56,616 nucleotides of DNA from Tenacibaculum finnmarkense. GTDB lineage: Bacteria > Bacteroidota > Bacteroidia > Flavobacteriales > Flavobacteriaceae. The position numbers and the translations under genes were made by a program. Shown in pieces: positions 15,567 through 25,862 of this stretch. Each line of letters starts with the position of its first letter. The first letter of the stretch is position 1. The notes beneath the pieces were generated by a model. The model was not told where the DNA came from. It ran no database searches and saw only the letters and a program-made list of their open reading frames with translations. The stretch spans positions 3,501 through 60,116 of the forward strand of contig NZ_OENA01000061.1 in NCBI RefSeq assembly GCF_900239185.1, written 5' to 3'.

Positions 15567-15857
15567 TTAAAGATTGTTATAAAAATCAATAGCATGTCCT
15601 TCAGATAACTGAATGATTGCTTTCTTGTATCCACTTGTTATCCCTGTTACTAAACCTTTTTTGGTATGTTTAGTATTTCTTTTAATAGGATAATTCATAG
15701 TTTTGACAGACTTAATTGCTACACCATAAGTTGCTTCAACAGCACTTCTGATTTCCAATTTATTAGCCTTACTGTTTACCACAAATGCATAACGATTATT
15801 AACTTCGCTATCCTTTGTTGCTTTTTCCGTAATAATAGGTTTTATTAAAATACTCAT
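15567..15857 (-). CDS. rplW: 50S ribosomal protein L23
   Basis: 96 residues, with [19 protein letters not shown] start and the [23 protein letters not shown] core. L23 docks trigger factor and SRP at the tunnel exit. Seven bases after rplD. Confidence 0.96.
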   Translation of the reverse strand: MSILIKPIITEKATKDSEVNNRYAFVVNSKANKLEIRSAVEATYGVAIKSVKTMNYPIKRNTKHTKKGLVTGITSGYKKAIIQLSEGHAIDFYNNL

Positions 15858-15864
15858 ATCTTTC

Positions 15865-16494
15865 CTATTTACTTAAATTAGATTGAATTTCTTCTAAAGA
15901 GCTTTCAGAAATAATTACTTTTCTAGCATCTAAAACACTATAAGTATTAACTCCTGTTGCATTTACAACTTTAGTTCTTTTTAAGTTACGAGATGATAAG
16001 TAAACATTGTTACTGTCTTCCCCTAACACAAATAAAGACTTTTCAGCCTCTAAATCTAAAGCTTTTAAAACATTGATAAATTCTTTAGTTTTTGGAGATT
16101 CAAAATTGAAATCTTCAACTACAACTAAATTACTATCTTTTGCTTGAATACTTAAAGCTGACTTACGTGCTAAACGCTTTAAGTTTTTATTTAACTTGAA
16201 AGAATAATCTCTTGGTCTAGGACCGAACATACGTCCACCACCTCTGAAAACTCCAGATTTGATTGAACCAGCACGTGCAGTACCTGTTCCTTTTTGTTTT
16301 TTAATCTTTCTTGTACTTCCAGTAATCTCAGCTCTTTCTTTAGCTTTATGAGTACCTTGTCTTTGATTAGCCAAGTACTGCTTTACATCTAAATAAATTG
16401 CATGATCATTTGGCTCAATACCGAATACCTCGTTAGAAAGTTCAACTTTTCTACCAGTATCTTTTCCTGTAATATCTAAAACTGCTACTTTCAT
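15865..16494 (-). CDS. rplD: 50S ribosomal protein L4
   Basis: 209 residues. The tunnel-loop signature [20 protein letters not shown] is present near residues 69-88. In enterobacteria L4 also represses its own operon by binding the leader; whether it does so here is unknown, but a structured leader precedes rplC. Its ATG overlaps the rplC stop by one base (TAATG). Confidence 0.97.
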   Translation of the reverse strand: MKVAVLDITGKDTGRKVELSNEVFGIEPNDHAIYLDVKQYLANQRQGTHKAKERAEITGSTRKIKKQKGTGTARAGSIKSGVFRGGGRMFGPRPRDYSFKLNKNLKRLARKSALSIQAKDSNLVVVEDFNFESPKTKEFINVLKALDLEAEKSLFVLGEDSNNVYLSSRNLKRTKVVNATGVNTYSVLDARKVIISESSLEEIQSNLSK

Positions 16495-17111
16495 TATTTT
16501 TCGATAGTTACAAAAGTATTTTTGTGACCAGGAATTGCTCCCTTAACTACGATAAGATTCTTATCAGCAACCACTTTTAATACTTTTAAATTTTGAACTT
16601 TTACTTTGTCTCCACCCATACGACCTGCCATACGCATTCCTTTGAATACTCTTGCAGGATATGATGCAGCACCAATCGAACCAGGAGCTCTTAAACGGTT
16701 ATGCTGACCGTGAGTTGCTTGACCAACACCGGCAAAACCATGACGCTTAACAACACCTTGAAAACCTTTACCTTTAGAAACTCCAGAAACATCTACGAAT
16801 TCTCCTTCAGTAAAGTAATCAACGCTAATTGAATCACCTAATTTATACTCTCCGTCAAAACCTTGAAATTCAATGACTTTTTTCTTAGCAGATGTACCAG
16901 CTTTTGTAAAGTGTCCATCTAAAGCTTTATTAGAGCTTTTTGCTTTTTTGTCATCGAAACCAAGTTGTAACGCACTATAGCCGTCAACCTCTTCGGTTCT
17001 GACTTGGGTAACCACGCATGGCCCTGCTTCGATTACTGTACAAGGAATGTTCTTCCCGTTTTCGTCGAATAAGCTGGTCATACCTACTTTTCTACCTATT
17101 AACCCAGACAT
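16494..17111 (-). CDS. rplC: 50S ribosomal protein L3
   Basis: 205 residues, starting [20 protein letters not shown]. The loop with [18 protein letters not shown] carries the Gln (in GQ) that the family commonly has methylated. L3 is one of the first proteins to assemble on 23S rRNA. It is the first gene of this transcript: its roughly 220-base leader carries an attenuator-like hairpin and a short ORF. Confidence 0.98.
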   Translation of the reverse strand: MSGLIGRKVGMTSLFDENGKNIPCTVIEAGPCVVTQVRTEEVDGYSALQLGFDDKKAKSSNKALDGHFTKAGTSAKKKVIEFQGFDGEYKLGDSISVDYFTEGEFVDVSGVSKGKGFQGVVKRHGFAGVGQATHGQHNRLRAPGSIGAASYPARVFKGMRMAGRMGGDKVKVQNLKVLKVVADKNLIVVKGAIPGHKNTFVTIEK

Positions 17112-17141
17112 ATTTGTTAATTTTAAGACGATAGATTTAAT

Positions 17142-17189
17142 TTATCCAGCGCGTCTATTAATAATAATTATTTGAAACAAATGTTTCAT
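17142..17189 (-). CDS. possible 15-residue leader peptide upstream of rplC
   Basis: ATG at 17187-17189 follows AAAGGAAAA, a good ribosome-binding site by the standards of this window, and reads 15 codons (MKHLFQIIIINRRAG) to TAA. It lies between the attenuator-like hairpin and rplC. It may be chance, but the position is suggestive. Confidence 0.25.
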   Translation of the reverse strand: MKHLFQIIIINRRAG

Positions 17190-17209
17190 TTTTCCTTTAA
17201 ATTTCACGT

Positions 17210-17242
17210 AAAAAAAAAGAGCTGAAAAAACACCTTCGCTCT
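17210..17242 (-). promoter_or_regulatory. attenuator-like hairpin in the rplC leader
   Basis: In the minus-strand transcript AGAGC-GAA pairs with TTC-A-GCTCT and is followed by nine U. This is an intrinsic terminator placed about 100 bases before rplC inside the leader, where it can only matter if conditional. Other hairpins occur before it (around 17294-17314 and 17319-17338) and after it (TGAAACA/TGTTTCA, 17173-17188). Confidence 0.6.
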
Positions 17243-17341
17243 GAATTTGTTTTTACCGTTTTTCCTTTGCGAAACCCTCAGGACATGTGATACTCTAAAT
17301 AAATTAGAATATTTACACCACGGAACCTAAATTCCGGTATG

Positions 17342-17349
17342 CAAAAGTA
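17342..17349 (-). promoter_or_regulatory. minus-7 box of the rplC operon promoter
   Basis: TACTTTTG on the minus strand fits the Bacteroidota consensus TAnnTTTG. The minus-33 region would lie in the arm of the upstream terminator and is only T-rich. It implies a transcript start near 17335. Confidence 0.55.
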
Positions 17350-17350
17350 T

Positions 17351-17387
17351 AAAAAACTTTCGGTTTAAAAAAATTAAACCGAAAGTT
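17351..17387 (-). terminator. terminator after rpsJ
   Basis: AACTTTCGGTTTAA (17374-17387 on the minus strand) and its complement at 17355-17368 form a 14-bp stem followed by T6. It separates the str transcript from the rplC transcript. Confidence 0.9.
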
Positions 17388-17396
17388 AGTAATATA

Positions 17397-17702
17397 CTAT
17401 ACTTTTATTTCAACTTCAACACCACTTGGTAACTCAAGTTTCATTAAAGCATCAATAGTTTTTGAAGAAGAACTATAGATGTCTAATAATCTTTTGTAAG
17501 CAGATAATTGAAATTGCTCTCTAGATTTTTTATTTACGTGTGGAGAACGTAATACAGTAAAAATCTTTTTATTTGTTGGTAAAGGAATAGGACCGTTTAC
17601 TACAGCTCCAGTAGCCTTTACTGTCTTTACGATTTTTTCAGCAGACTTATCTACTAAGTTATAATCGTAAGATTTTAATTTAATTCTAATTTTTTGGCTC
17701 AT
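17397..17702 (-). CDS. rpsJ: 30S ribosomal protein S10
   Basis: 101 residues, with [20 protein letters not shown] at the start and [14 protein letters not shown] in the middle. S10 also works as NusE in antitermination. It starts 12 bases after fusA and ends the str transcript, so in this organism it is not the first gene of the rplC operon. Confidence 0.98.
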   Translation of the reverse strand: MSQKIRIKLKSYDYNLVDKSAEKIVKTVKATGAVVNGPIPLPTNKKIFTVLRSPHVNKKSREQFQLSAYKRLLDIYSSSSKTIDALMKLELPSGVEVEIKV

Positions 17703-17714
17703 CTTAATATCTTA

Positions 17715-19832
17715 TTAACCTTTAGCTTTTGCAATTACATCCTCAGAAACATTTGAAGGAGTTTCTGTATAGTGAGAAAATTCCATAGTAGAAGTAGCTC
17801 TACCAGAAGACATAGTTCTTAAAGCAGTAACATAACCGAACATTTCAGATAATGGCACTAATGCTTTTACAACTTTAGCTCCATTACGGTCGCTCATGTC
17901 ATTAACCTGACCTCTTCTTCTATTTAAATCTCCTACGATATCTCCCATGTTCTCCTCTGGAGTTAACACTTCGACCTTCATTAATGGCTCCATAATTCTG
18001 GCTTTAGCAGCTTTAGCAGCAGCTTTATAACCCATTTTTGCAGCTAACTCAAAAGATAATGCATCAGAATCCACAGGGTGAAAAGATCCATCTCTTAAAG
18101 TTACTTTCATTGAATCCATTTCGTATCCTGCTAAAGGACCATTCTTCATTGCTTCTTTGAATCCTTTCTCTACAGAAGGAACAAATTCTTTAGGAACGTT
18201 TCCACCTTTAATAACTGATTCAAATTGTAATCCTTGAACACCTTCATCTGCTGGCTCCATAGTAAATGCAATATCAGCAAACTTACCACGACCACCTGAT
18301 TGTTTCTTATAAACTTCTCTGTGTTCTGCGGAAGCTGTAATAGCCTCTTTGTATTCTACTTGTGGCTGACCTTCGTTAACTTCTACCTTGAATTCACGTT
18401 TTAAACGATCAACAATAATATCTAAGTGTAACTCACCCATTCCAGAAATAATAGTCTGTCCTGAAGCTTCATCAGTTCTAACTGTAAATGTAGGATCTTC
18501 TTCTGCTAACTTAGCTAAAGACATTCCTAATTTATCAACATCTGCTTTAGTTTTAGGCTCAACCGCGATCCCAATTACGGGGTCTGGAAAATCCATAGAT
18601 TCTAAAACAATAGGATGCTTTTCATCAGATAAAGTATCTCCTGTTTTAATCGATTTAAATCCTACAGCTGCACCGATATCCCCTGCTTCAATGTAAGGAA
18701 TAGCGTTTTGCTTGTTAGCATGCATTTGATAGATACGAGAAATACGTTCTTTTTTACCTGAACGATTATTTAAAACATAAGAACCAGCGTCTAAACGCCC
18801 AGAATAAGCTCTAAAAAATGCTAAACGACCTACGAAAGGATCAGTAGCAATTTTAAATGCTAAAGCAGCAAAAGGCTCCTTTACATCTGGCTTTCTTCTT
18901 TCTTCTTCGTTTGTATCAGGATTTGTCCCGATAACAGCTTCCTTATCCATTGGAGAAGGTAAATAACGACAAACAGCATCTAATAAGAACTGAACACCTT
19001 TATTTTTAAATGCTGATCCACAAATCATAGGAATGATAGCCATATCCATTACAGCAGCACGAAGTGCAGCATGCACTTCCTCTTCAGTAATTGAGTCTTC
19101 ATCTTCCATGAATTTCTCTAAAAGATTCTCATCGTAACTAGCAACTTCTTCAATTAGTTTCCCTCTTAATTCAGCAGCTTCTTCTTTTAAATCTTCTGGA
19201 ATATCAACGATATCAAATGTAGCTCCTTGTGTTGCATCATGCCATACAATAGCACGATTCTTCACTAAATCTACAATACCTTTAAACTCATCCTCATCAC
19301 CAATATTCATAACAATTGGCACTGCATTTGACTTTAACATATCCTTTACTTGCTGACAAACAGCCATAAAGTTAGATCCTTGACGGTCCATTTTGTTAAC
19401 AAATCCAATACGAGGTACTTTATAGTTATCGGCAAGTCTCCAGTTAGTTTCTGATTGAGGCTCAACACCATCAACAGCACTAAATAAAAACACTAAACCA
19501 TCAAGAACTCTTAATGAACGATTTACCTCTACAGTAAAATCAACGTGACCAGGAGTATCAATAATATTAAAGTGATACCCTTTAGTTTCATCAGTAGACT
19601 CACCATTATTTAAAGGGAACTTCCACTCACAAGTGGTAGCAGCAGAAGTAATTGTAATACCTCTTTCTTGCTCTTGCTCCATCCAATCCATAGTTGCGGC
19701 ACCATCATGCACCTCACCTATTTTATGACTCACACCTGTATAATACAATACACGCTCTGTAGTAGTGGTTTTACCTGCATCAATATGTGCAGCAATACCA
19801 ATATTTCTAGTAAATTTTAAATCTCTAGCCAT
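17715..19832 (-). CDS. fusA: elongation factor G
   Basis: 705 residues, five-domain translocase. GTPase motifs are all visible: [10 protein letters not shown] (about residues 15-24), [13 protein letters not shown] and NKMD. Domain IV and the conserved end are complete. EF-G moves tRNA and mRNA after peptide-bond formation. Three bases after rpsG, same transcript as rpsL, rpsG and rpsJ; no frameshift. A second EF-G may exist elsewhere, but this one, in the str operon, should be the main one. Confidence 0.98.
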   Translation of the reverse strand: MARDLKFTRNIGIAAHIDAGKTTTTERVLYYTGVSHKIGEVHDGAATMDWMEQEQERGITITSAATTCEWKFPLNNGESTDETKGYHFNIIDTPGHVDFTVEVNRSLRVLDGLVFLFSAVDGVEPQSETNWRLADNYKVPRIGFVNKMDRQGSNFMAVCQQVKDMLKSNAVPIVMNIGDEDEFKGIVDLVKNRAIVWHDATQGATFDIVDIPEDLKEEAAELRGKLIEEVASYDENLLEKFMEDEDSITEEEVHAALRAAVMDMAIIPMICGSAFKNKGVQFLLDAVCRYLPSPMDKEAVIGTNPDTNEEERRKPDVKEPFAALAFKIATDPFVGRLAFFRAYSGRLDAGSYVLNNRSGKKERISRIYQMHANKQNAIPYIEAGDIGAAVGFKSIKTGDTLSDEKHPIVLESMDFPDPVIGIAVEPKTKADVDKLGMSLAKLAEEDPTFTVRTDEASGQTIISGMGELHLDIIVDRLKREFKVEVNEGQPQVEYKEAITASAEHREVYKKQSGGRGKFADIAFTMEPADEGVQGLQFESVIKGGNVPKEFVPSVEKGFKEAMKNGPLAGYEMDSMKVTLRDGSFHPVDSDALSFELAAKMGYKAAAKAAKARIMEPLMKVEVLTPEENMGDIVGDLNRRRGQVNDMSDRNGAKVVKALVPLSEMFGYVTALRTMSSGRATSTMEFSHYTETPSNVSEDVIAKAKG

Positions 19833-19835
19833 TTC

Positions 19836-20312
19836 TTAGAATCTAAAGTGTGAGAATGCTTTGTTAGCTTCAGCCATTTTATGCGTATCGGTACGCTTTT
19901 TAACAGCGGCTCCTTCCTCTTTAGCCGCAGCTAAGATTTCAGCAGCTAAACGCTGTGCCATTGTTTTCTCATTACGCTTACGCGTATAAGTGATCATCCA
20001 TTTAATTGCCATAGATACTTTACGATCTGGGCGAATTTGCATAGGAATTTGGAATGTTGCTCCACCTACACGACGAGAACGAACCTCTACATGTGGCATC
20101 ACATTAGATAAACCATCTTTCCAAATCTCTAAAGCTGACTTTTCCTCGTCAGTCTTCTTTTCATTTACGATGTCTATTGCATCATAAAACACTTTAAAAG
20201 CCACAGACTTTTTACCATCCCACATTAAGTTATTCACAAAACGTGTTACCAATTGGTCATTAAACCTTGGATCTGGTAAAAGAACTCTTTTTTTCGCTTT
20301 TCTTTTTCTCAT
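19836..20312 (-). CDS. rpsG: 30S ribosomal protein S7
   Basis: 158 residues, starting [19 protein letters not shown], with the conserved [16 protein letters not shown] and ending FSHFRF. S7 starts assembly of the head of the small subunit; in enterobacteria it also represses the str operon. 28 bases after rpsL. Confidence 0.98.
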   Translation of the reverse strand: MRKRKAKKRVLLPDPRFNDQLVTRFVNNLMWDGKKSVAFKVFYDAIDIVNEKKTDEEKSALEIWKDGLSNVMPHVEVRSRRVGGATFQIPMQIRPDRKVSMAIKWMITYTRKRNEKTMAQRLAAEILAAAKEEGAAVKKRTDTHKMAEANKAFSHFRF

Positions 20313-20340
20313 GTCTTTACATTAAAAAAGTTAATTAATT

Positions 20341-20715
20341 TTACTTCTTTGGGCGTTTTGCACCGTATTTAGACCTACGTTGGGTTCTACCCTCAACTCC
20401 TGCAGTATCTAACGCACCACGTACTACGTGATACTTAACACCTGGCAAATCTTTTACCCTTCCACCTCTAACTAATACTATCGAGTGCTCTTGCAAGTTG
20501 TGCCCTTCACCTGGAATATACGCGTTGATTTCGTTACCATTTGTTAATCTTACCCTTGCTACCTTACGCATTGCTGAGTTAGGTTTCTTAGGTGTAGTGG
20601 TATACACACGCGTACAAACTCCACGTCTCTGAGGACAAGCTTGTAATGCAGCCGATTTACTCTTCTTAGTTATTTTGGTTCTTCCTTTACGAACTAATTG
20701 TTGAATAGTTGGCAT
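20341..20715 (-). CDS. rpsL: 30S ribosomal protein S12
   Basis: 124 residues. [18 protein letters not shown] and [17 protein letters not shown] have Lys at the two positions where mutations usually give streptomycin resistance, so the sequence is of the wild type there. First gene of the str operon, with a clear promoter about 60 to 90 bases upstream. Confidence 0.98.
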   Translation of the reverse strand: MPTIQQLVRKGRTKITKKSKSAALQACPQRRGVCTRVYTTTPKKPNSAMRKVARVRLTNGNEINAYIPGEGHNLQEHSIVLVRGGRVKDLPGVKYHVVRGALDTAGVEGRTQRRSKYGAKRPKK

Positions 20716-21112
20716 ACTATTTTACTTGTTTTTAATTTGTACTTAAATTACTCTATTTCATAAGAGTGTGCAAACTTACGGTTTTTTTTCTAAAGATTCA
20801 AATATCAGGGAGTTGTTTTTATTCACTCTATATAATTTTCTCAAAACATTTAAAAATTAATAAAAACAAAATTGCTCTTATACTTCATTAATTTTAACAG
20901 TATTACTAAGAATAACAACTCGGAAATAAAAACTAAAAAAACACTTAAAGCGAAGTACTAAGTGACTTTTCTCTCGAAAAAAGACTACCACAAAGGTAAG
21001 CTACTCTTAAATAATACATTACGCGTAACATACAACAAATAAAAATAAAAAAACAGGTATTTTTTTAACTAAATTTTAGCATATTTACACCATTAATTCA
21101 AATATTTACATA
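20716..21112. other. divergent intergenic segment between rpsL and susC
   Basis: It holds the rpsL promoter at 20771-20802 and a hairpin (CACTTA and TAAGTG, 20942-20964) in an A/T-rich stretch. I see no gene. No clean consensus box for susC is visible, although its promoter must lie in the last 150 bases. Confidence 0.55.
20771..20802 (-). promoter_or_regulatory. str operon promoter
   Basis: On the minus strand TTTG (20799-20802), 20 bases, then TAAGTTTG (20771-20778): an excellent match to the Bacteroidota sigma-A promoter. The start would be near 20765, giving a leader of about 50 bases before rpsL. Confidence 0.8.
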
Positions 21113-24100
21113 ATGAAAACAAAGTTTAATGGAATTTTAACGCTACTATTAGCGTTAATTGTGCAATTTTCTTTCGCACAAGACAGAACTATTTCAGGTA
21201 TCGTATCAGATGAGTCTGGACCATTACCTGGGGTAACAGTACTTAAAAAAGGTACCACTCAAGGTACAGAAACTGATTTTAATGGTAAATATACTATTAA
21301 GTCTAAAAATGGAGATATTTTAGTTTTCAATTTTGTTGGTATGAAAACCATTCAAAAAACTGTTGGAACTTCTAATCAAATTAATATTGTTATGGAAAAT
21401 GACAATGTACTTGATGAAGTTGTGGTTACTGCCCTAGGAATTAAAAGAGAAAAGAAAAGTTTAGGGTATGCTTCTCAAGAAATTAAAAGTGATGCAATCA
21501 ATGGTGGAACAACAAAAACAGGTAATATTGCTTCACAATTATCAGGTAAAGTTGCTGGTTTAAATGTTACCACTACTAATAATTTTGGAGGTTCTTCGAA
21601 TATGGTTATTAGAGGTGTAAAATCATTAGGCGGAGGTAGCCCGCTTATTGTAATTGATGGTTCACCAATTAACAATAGCTCTACATTTACTGGCGGTAAT
21701 GATTACGGTAATGCGTTGTCTGACATCAACCAAGATGATATTGCTTCTATGAATATATTAAAAGGTGCTGCTGCTTCTGCACTATATGGAGAAAGAGGTA
21801 TTAATGGTGTTATTGTAATTACTACTAAAAACGGTAAGAGTGGTGATGATAATTCTTGGGGAATAAAATTTAGCTCAGGTATTACTGTAGGAACTATTGA
21901 TAAAGCTACATTTCCTGAATATCAAAATACTTACGGAGGTGGTTATGGTCAAGGTTTTGACCATGGAAATGATTACACTAATTATGATTCAGATGGTTCA
22001 GGTGGTCCAAAATATGATGGATCATTAAAATATCATTGGGATGCTTTTGATACAACATCTCCAAATTTTGGAAAAAAGAGAGCTTATGTAGCTGCTAAAA
22101 ATGGTCCTTCATCTTTATTTAAGACTTCTTTTACAAAGACCAATAGTATCTCTATACAAAAAGGAGATCAAAGTAAAAACATGACTTTTACTTATGAAAA
22201 CTTTGATTCTGATTGGATTTTACCAAATTCTGAATTAGAAAAAAATAATTTTTCTTTGAAAGTTAATTATGATTTAACACCAAAATTACACACCTCTTTT
22301 TATAGCTCTCTTACACTACAAGATACTCAAGGAAGAAATACCACAGGATATAGTGATAACTTAATGTCTATGTTTAGACAATGGTGGAATGTAGATGTAG
22401 ATGTACTTGAACAAAAAGATTCTTACTTTAGAAACAAAGCTATTGCTTCTGTAGATAATAGATATGGTAATATTTCTTGGAATAGAAAATCACCTACAAA
22501 TAGCAAGCCTGCATACTGGAATAATCCTTATTTTCAACTATATGAAAATGCTGGTTCAGATAATAGATATAGATCATTTAGTTATGGTAGAATAACTTAT
22601 GATATTAACGACAACTTAGGCGTTACAGGTAAGGTTGCCTATGATAAAAGTATGTTAAATATTGAAAAAAGAATTGCAGCTGGATCTATTGCTATGGATT
22701 TTGGAGCTTCAGAAAACACTGTTCCTTCAGGATACTCAAGACAAGATATTGCAAGATCAGAAACTAACTTAGATTTAATGCTTAACTATAATTATGAATT
22801 AGTTGAAGATATCAAAGTTAGTGGAGTTTTAGGAGCTAATTTAAGAAAAAACGATTACAATAGCATTTATGCTTCTACTGAAGGAGGTTTAGTTGTTCCT
22901 GGTATTTATTCGTTAGCAAACACGGTTAAATCACCTTTAGCTGCAACAGAAAATCAATATAACACAGAAACGAATAGTGCTTACCTTACAGCTTCTTTTG
23001 ATTTTTACAAGAAATTTTACTTAGACGCAACATGGAGGCTTGATAAATCTTCAACATTGCCAGCCGCAAATAACACCTATAATTATCCATCTGTTACAGG
23101 AGCCTTAATTGTATCTGAATTTTATAAGCCTGAATGGTTAAGCTTTTGGAAAGTAAGAGCAAATTACGCTGAAGTTGGTTCGACTGCAGACCCATATGAG
23201 TTACAAAATTCTTATGCTTCGGCAGGTTTATTAAACGGAGTTGGTTTATATGACACTAATTACACTAAGAAAAATAGTAATTTAAAGCCACAACGTTCAA
23301 AAGAATATGAATTTGGTACAGAAATGATGTTCTTAAATAAAAGAATAACATTTGACTTTGCTTACTACAACACAAAAACATTTGATCAAATTATTAGTTT
23401 ACCTGTTTCTACAGCAACAGGATATTCTAAAAAAGTTGTGAACGCAGGACAAATAAATAATAGTGGTTTTGAAGCTCAATTAGGTTTAGTTGCTGTAAAA
23501 AATGATAATTTCACCTGGAATATTGACTTAAACTGGTCTAAAAACAAGAATAAAGTAGTTTCTTTATCTGGAGATAGTGAAAACTATCAATTAGCAAGTT
23601 ATCCCGGAGGTGTTTCATTAAATGCTTTTAAAGGAAAGCCTTGGGGTACTTTAATTGGTCCAGGTTATAAAGAAGATAAAAATGGAAATAAACTGATGGA
23701 AACTTACCAAAGTAAAGGTGTTACTTATGCTAGGTATATTAAAGACGGTAGTAAGAATTTAGGAAATGTTACTCCTGATTGGATTGGAGGAATGAGAAAC
23801 TCATTTACATACAAAAATTTTGGATTTAGCTTCTTAATCGATGTAAGAAAAGGTGGTAAAGTATTCTCTACTGATATGTATTATGGTTTAGGAACTGGAT
23901 TATATAAAGAAACTGCAGGTAATAATGTAAGACAAACCGGAGTTGTTTTACCAGGAGTTTTTGAAGACGGTACTAAAAACACCATTATCGCAAGAAACCC
24001 TCAAGCCTATGGAGCTGTTGATGGATGGAAAGTTAAACCATCAGAAGCTTTTGTTTACGACGGAGGTTTTGTTAAATTGAGAGAAGCAGCGATAAGTTAT

Positions 24101-24307
24101 TCGTTACCAAAATCAGCTTTAAAAAATTCATTTATAAACGATGCTAAAATTTCTTTAGTAGGTAGAAATTTATGGATTATTTCTAAAGATTTACCATACG
24201 CAGATCCTGAAGCAATGGTAGGAGGAGGAACTAGGTCTTATGGTCACTCTATTGGTAGTACACCAACGACTAGAGATATTGGTCTTAACCTAACATTTAA
24301 ATTCTAA
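21113..24307 (+). CDS. SusC/RagA family TonB-linked outer-membrane protein
   Basis: 1064 residues. The signal peptide ends in FSFAQ (about residue 23). A carboxypeptidase-D-like domain follows (residues 26-105, RTISGIVSDESGPLPGVTV and TDFNGKYTI), then a TonB box-like LDEVVVTA near residue 100, a plug domain with VIRGVKSLGGGSPLIVIDG, and a long beta barrel ending in LNLTFKF with a terminal Phe. It imports a polymer or peptide together with the SusD-like lipoprotein encoded 14 bases downstream. No glycosidase or protease is nearby, so the substrate cannot be told. Confidence 0.93.
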   Translation: MKTKFNGILTLLLALIVQFSFAQDRTISGIVSDESGPLPGVTVLKKGTTQGTETDFNGKYTIKSKNGDILVFNFVGMKTIQKTVGTSNQINIVMENDNVLDEVVVTALGIKREKKSLGYASQEIKSDAINGGTTKTGNIASQLSGKVAGLNVTTTNNFGGSSNMVIRGVKSLGGGSPLIVIDGSPINNSSTFTGGNDYGNALSDINQDDIASMNILKGAAASALYGERGINGVIVITTKNGKSGDDNSWGIKFSSGITVGTIDKATFPEYQNTYGGGYGQGFDHGNDYTNYDSDGSGGPKYDGSLKYHWDAFDTTSPNFGKKRAYVAAKNGPSSLFKTSFTKTNSISIQKGDQSKNMTFTYENFDSDWILPNSELEKNNFSLKVNYDLTPKLHTSFYSSLTLQDTQGRNTTGYSDNLMSMFRQWWNVDVDVLEQKDSYFRNKAIASVDNRYGNISWNRKSPTNSKPAYWNNPYFQLYENAGSDNRYRSFSYGRITYDINDNLGVTGKVAYDKSMLNIEKRIAAGSIAMDFGASENTVPSGYSRQDIARSETNLDLMLNYNYELVEDIKVSGVLGANLRKNDYNSIYASTEGGLVVPGIYSLANTVKSPLAATENQYNTETNSAYLTASFDFYKKFYLDATWRLDKSSTLPAANNTYNYPSVTGALIVSEFYKPEWLSFWKVRANYAEVGSTADPYELQNSYASAGLLNGVGLYDTNYTKKNSNLKPQRSKEYEFGTEMMFLNKRITFDFAYYNTKTFDQIISLPVSTATGYSKKVVNAGQINNSGFEAQLGLVAVKNDNFTWNIDLNWSKNKNKVVSLSGDSENYQLASYPGGVSLNAFKGKPWGTLIGPGYKEDKNGNKLMETYQSKGVTYARYIKDGSKNLGNVTPDWIGGMRNSFTYKNFGFSFLIDVRKGGKVFSTDMYYGLGTGLYKETAGNNVRQTGVVLPGVFEDGTKNTIIARNPQAYGAVDGWKVKPSEAFVYDGGFVKLREAAISYSLPKSALKNSFINDAKISLVGRNLWIISKDLPYADPEAMVGGGTRSYGHSIGSTPTTRDIGLNLTFKF

Positions 24308-24321
24308 AAAAGATATAAAAA

Positions 24322-25782
24322 ATGAAAAATTTAAAAAATATATTAACTATAGGAACAATTTCGTTATTAACTCTTGCTTCCTGTACTAAAGATCTCGAAT
24401 CTTTAAATATAGACCCTAAACATCCTACTTTATTACCGTCAAGTAATTTATTAGCTACTTCGTTATCAGGAACAGCAACACAAATATACACGCCAAGTGT
24501 TAATTACAATAATTATAGATTTTTTGTACAGCACATAACAGAAGCGCAGTACACTGACGAGAGTAATTATGATTTATTAACAAGAAATCAACCCCGTAGA
24601 AACTACGATGGGTTTATGACAAGAGGTATTAATAATATTAAATTAGCTAAAGAATCTTTAGCTAATGAAACCAATAGCGCTGCAGTCCAAAAGAATAAAT
24701 TGGCCACTTTAGAGATACAAGAAATTTTTGTTTGGGAAACTTTAGTTGACACCTATGGTGATTTACCTTACACAGAAGCTTTAGATAATGTTATTTTATC
24801 TCCAAAGTATGATGATGCTTTTACAATTTATAAAGATTTAATTAGTAGAATTGATAAAGCGGTAAGCATGATAACTGTCTCTGCTTCAGGGTATGGTAAA
24901 TCTGATTTTATTTATAATGGTAACATGAATAAATGGAAAAAATTTGCAAATTCTATTAAATTAAGATTAGGAATTAATTTAGCCGATTTCGATTCAGGAT
25001 TATCTAAAAAAATAGTTGAATCAGCTTTTTCAGCAGGTATTATTTCAAATGATTCAGAATCTTATACGATGATTTTTGATGGAGGAACTTTTTCAAACCC
25101 TGTCTTTGAAGCTTTTGTAAATTCTGGTAGAGATGACTTTATGCCATCTAAAGGAATTATTGATTTTATGAATGAAAAAAATGATCCAAGAAGAGCTGTT
25201 TGGTTTTCAACGGTAAATGTAATAGACTCTACTGTAACCCCTCCTGTTAAAAAGGATATTTATAAAGGTGGTGTTATTGGAGATAAAAACACTTTTTCAG
25301 ATCATTCTCATTATACAAATGTTTTAACAAATGCAAGTGCTCCTGCTAAACTTTTAAGTTTCACTGAAGTTCAGTTAATTTTAACGGAAGCAGCAGCAAG
25401 AGGTTATAATGTTGGAGGAACAGCAGAAGAATTATACAAAAAAGCAATTAAAGCTTCTATGGATGAGTACGATGTTTCTGCCGCAGACGCAACAACTTAT
25501 TTAAATGCAAATCCTTACGATGCTTCTAAATGGAAAGAAATTATCGCAGAGCAAGCATGGGTTAGTTTATTTGATAGAGCTTTTGCTACCTGGAATTTTA
25601 CCAGAAGGTTAGATTTAAATAAATTTATTACACCGACTAAAAACGAACTAAAAACAATAGTTCCTTTTAGAATGCCTTATTCTGACAAAGAATATCAATT
25701 AAACAAAACAAATGTTAAAGCGGCAGCTACTGCTATTGGAGGAGATAAAGCTGAAACAAAACTTTTTTGGGATAAATATTAA
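24322..25782 (+). CDS. SusD/RagB family outer-membrane lipoprotein
   Basis: 486 residues. Signal MKNLKNILTIGTISLLTLASC puts Cys at residue 21, followed by TKDLE, which fits the Lys-acidic export signal of surface lipoproteins in this group. The body resembles the SusD-like type 2 branch (NIDPKHPTLLPSSNLLAT and the TPR-like helices with WVSLFDRAFATWNFTRR near the end). It forms the lid over the SusC-type barrel encoded just upstream. Followed by a strong terminator. Confidence 0.92.
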   Translation: MKNLKNILTIGTISLLTLASCTKDLESLNIDPKHPTLLPSSNLLATSLSGTATQIYTPSVNYNNYRFFVQHITEAQYTDESNYDLLTRNQPRRNYDGFMTRGINNIKLAKESLANETNSAAVQKNKLATLEIQEIFVWETLVDTYGDLPYTEALDNVILSPKYDDAFTIYKDLISRIDKAVSMITVSASGYGKSDFIYNGNMNKWKKFANSIKLRLGINLADFDSGLSKKIVESAFSAGIISNDSESYTMIFDGGTFSNPVFEAFVNSGRDDFMPSKGIIDFMNEKNDPRRAVWFSTVNVIDSTVTPPVKKDIYKGGVIGDKNTFSDHSHYTNVLTNASAPAKLLSFTEVQLILTEAAARGYNVGGTAEELYKKAIKASMDEYDVSAADATTYLNANPYDASKWKEIIAEQAWVSLFDRAFATWNFTRRLDLNKFITPTKNELKTIVPFRMPYSDKEYQLNKTNVKAAATAIGGDKAETKLFWDKY

Positions 25783-25804
25783 TTTTTATCTTCAATAAAT
25801 ACTA

Positions 25805-25834
25805 AAAACCACCTTTAACGAGGTGGTTTTTTTA
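25805..25834 (+). terminator. terminator after the SusCD pair
   Basis: AAAACCACCT (25805-25814) and AGGTGGTTTT (25821-25830) form a 10-bp stem with six-base loop and T7. Confidence 0.92.
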
Positions 25835-25850
25835 TACAGTAATTTTCAAC

Positions 25851-25858
25851 TATCTTTG
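25851..25858 (+). promoter_or_regulatory. minus-7 box directly before rlmB
   Basis: TATCTTTG fits TAnnTTTG and ends four bases before the ATG at 25863. With the usual distance, transcription would start at or within a few bases of the start codon, so the mRNA would be leaderless or nearly so. Confidence 0.65.
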
Positions 25859-25862
25859 CAGC

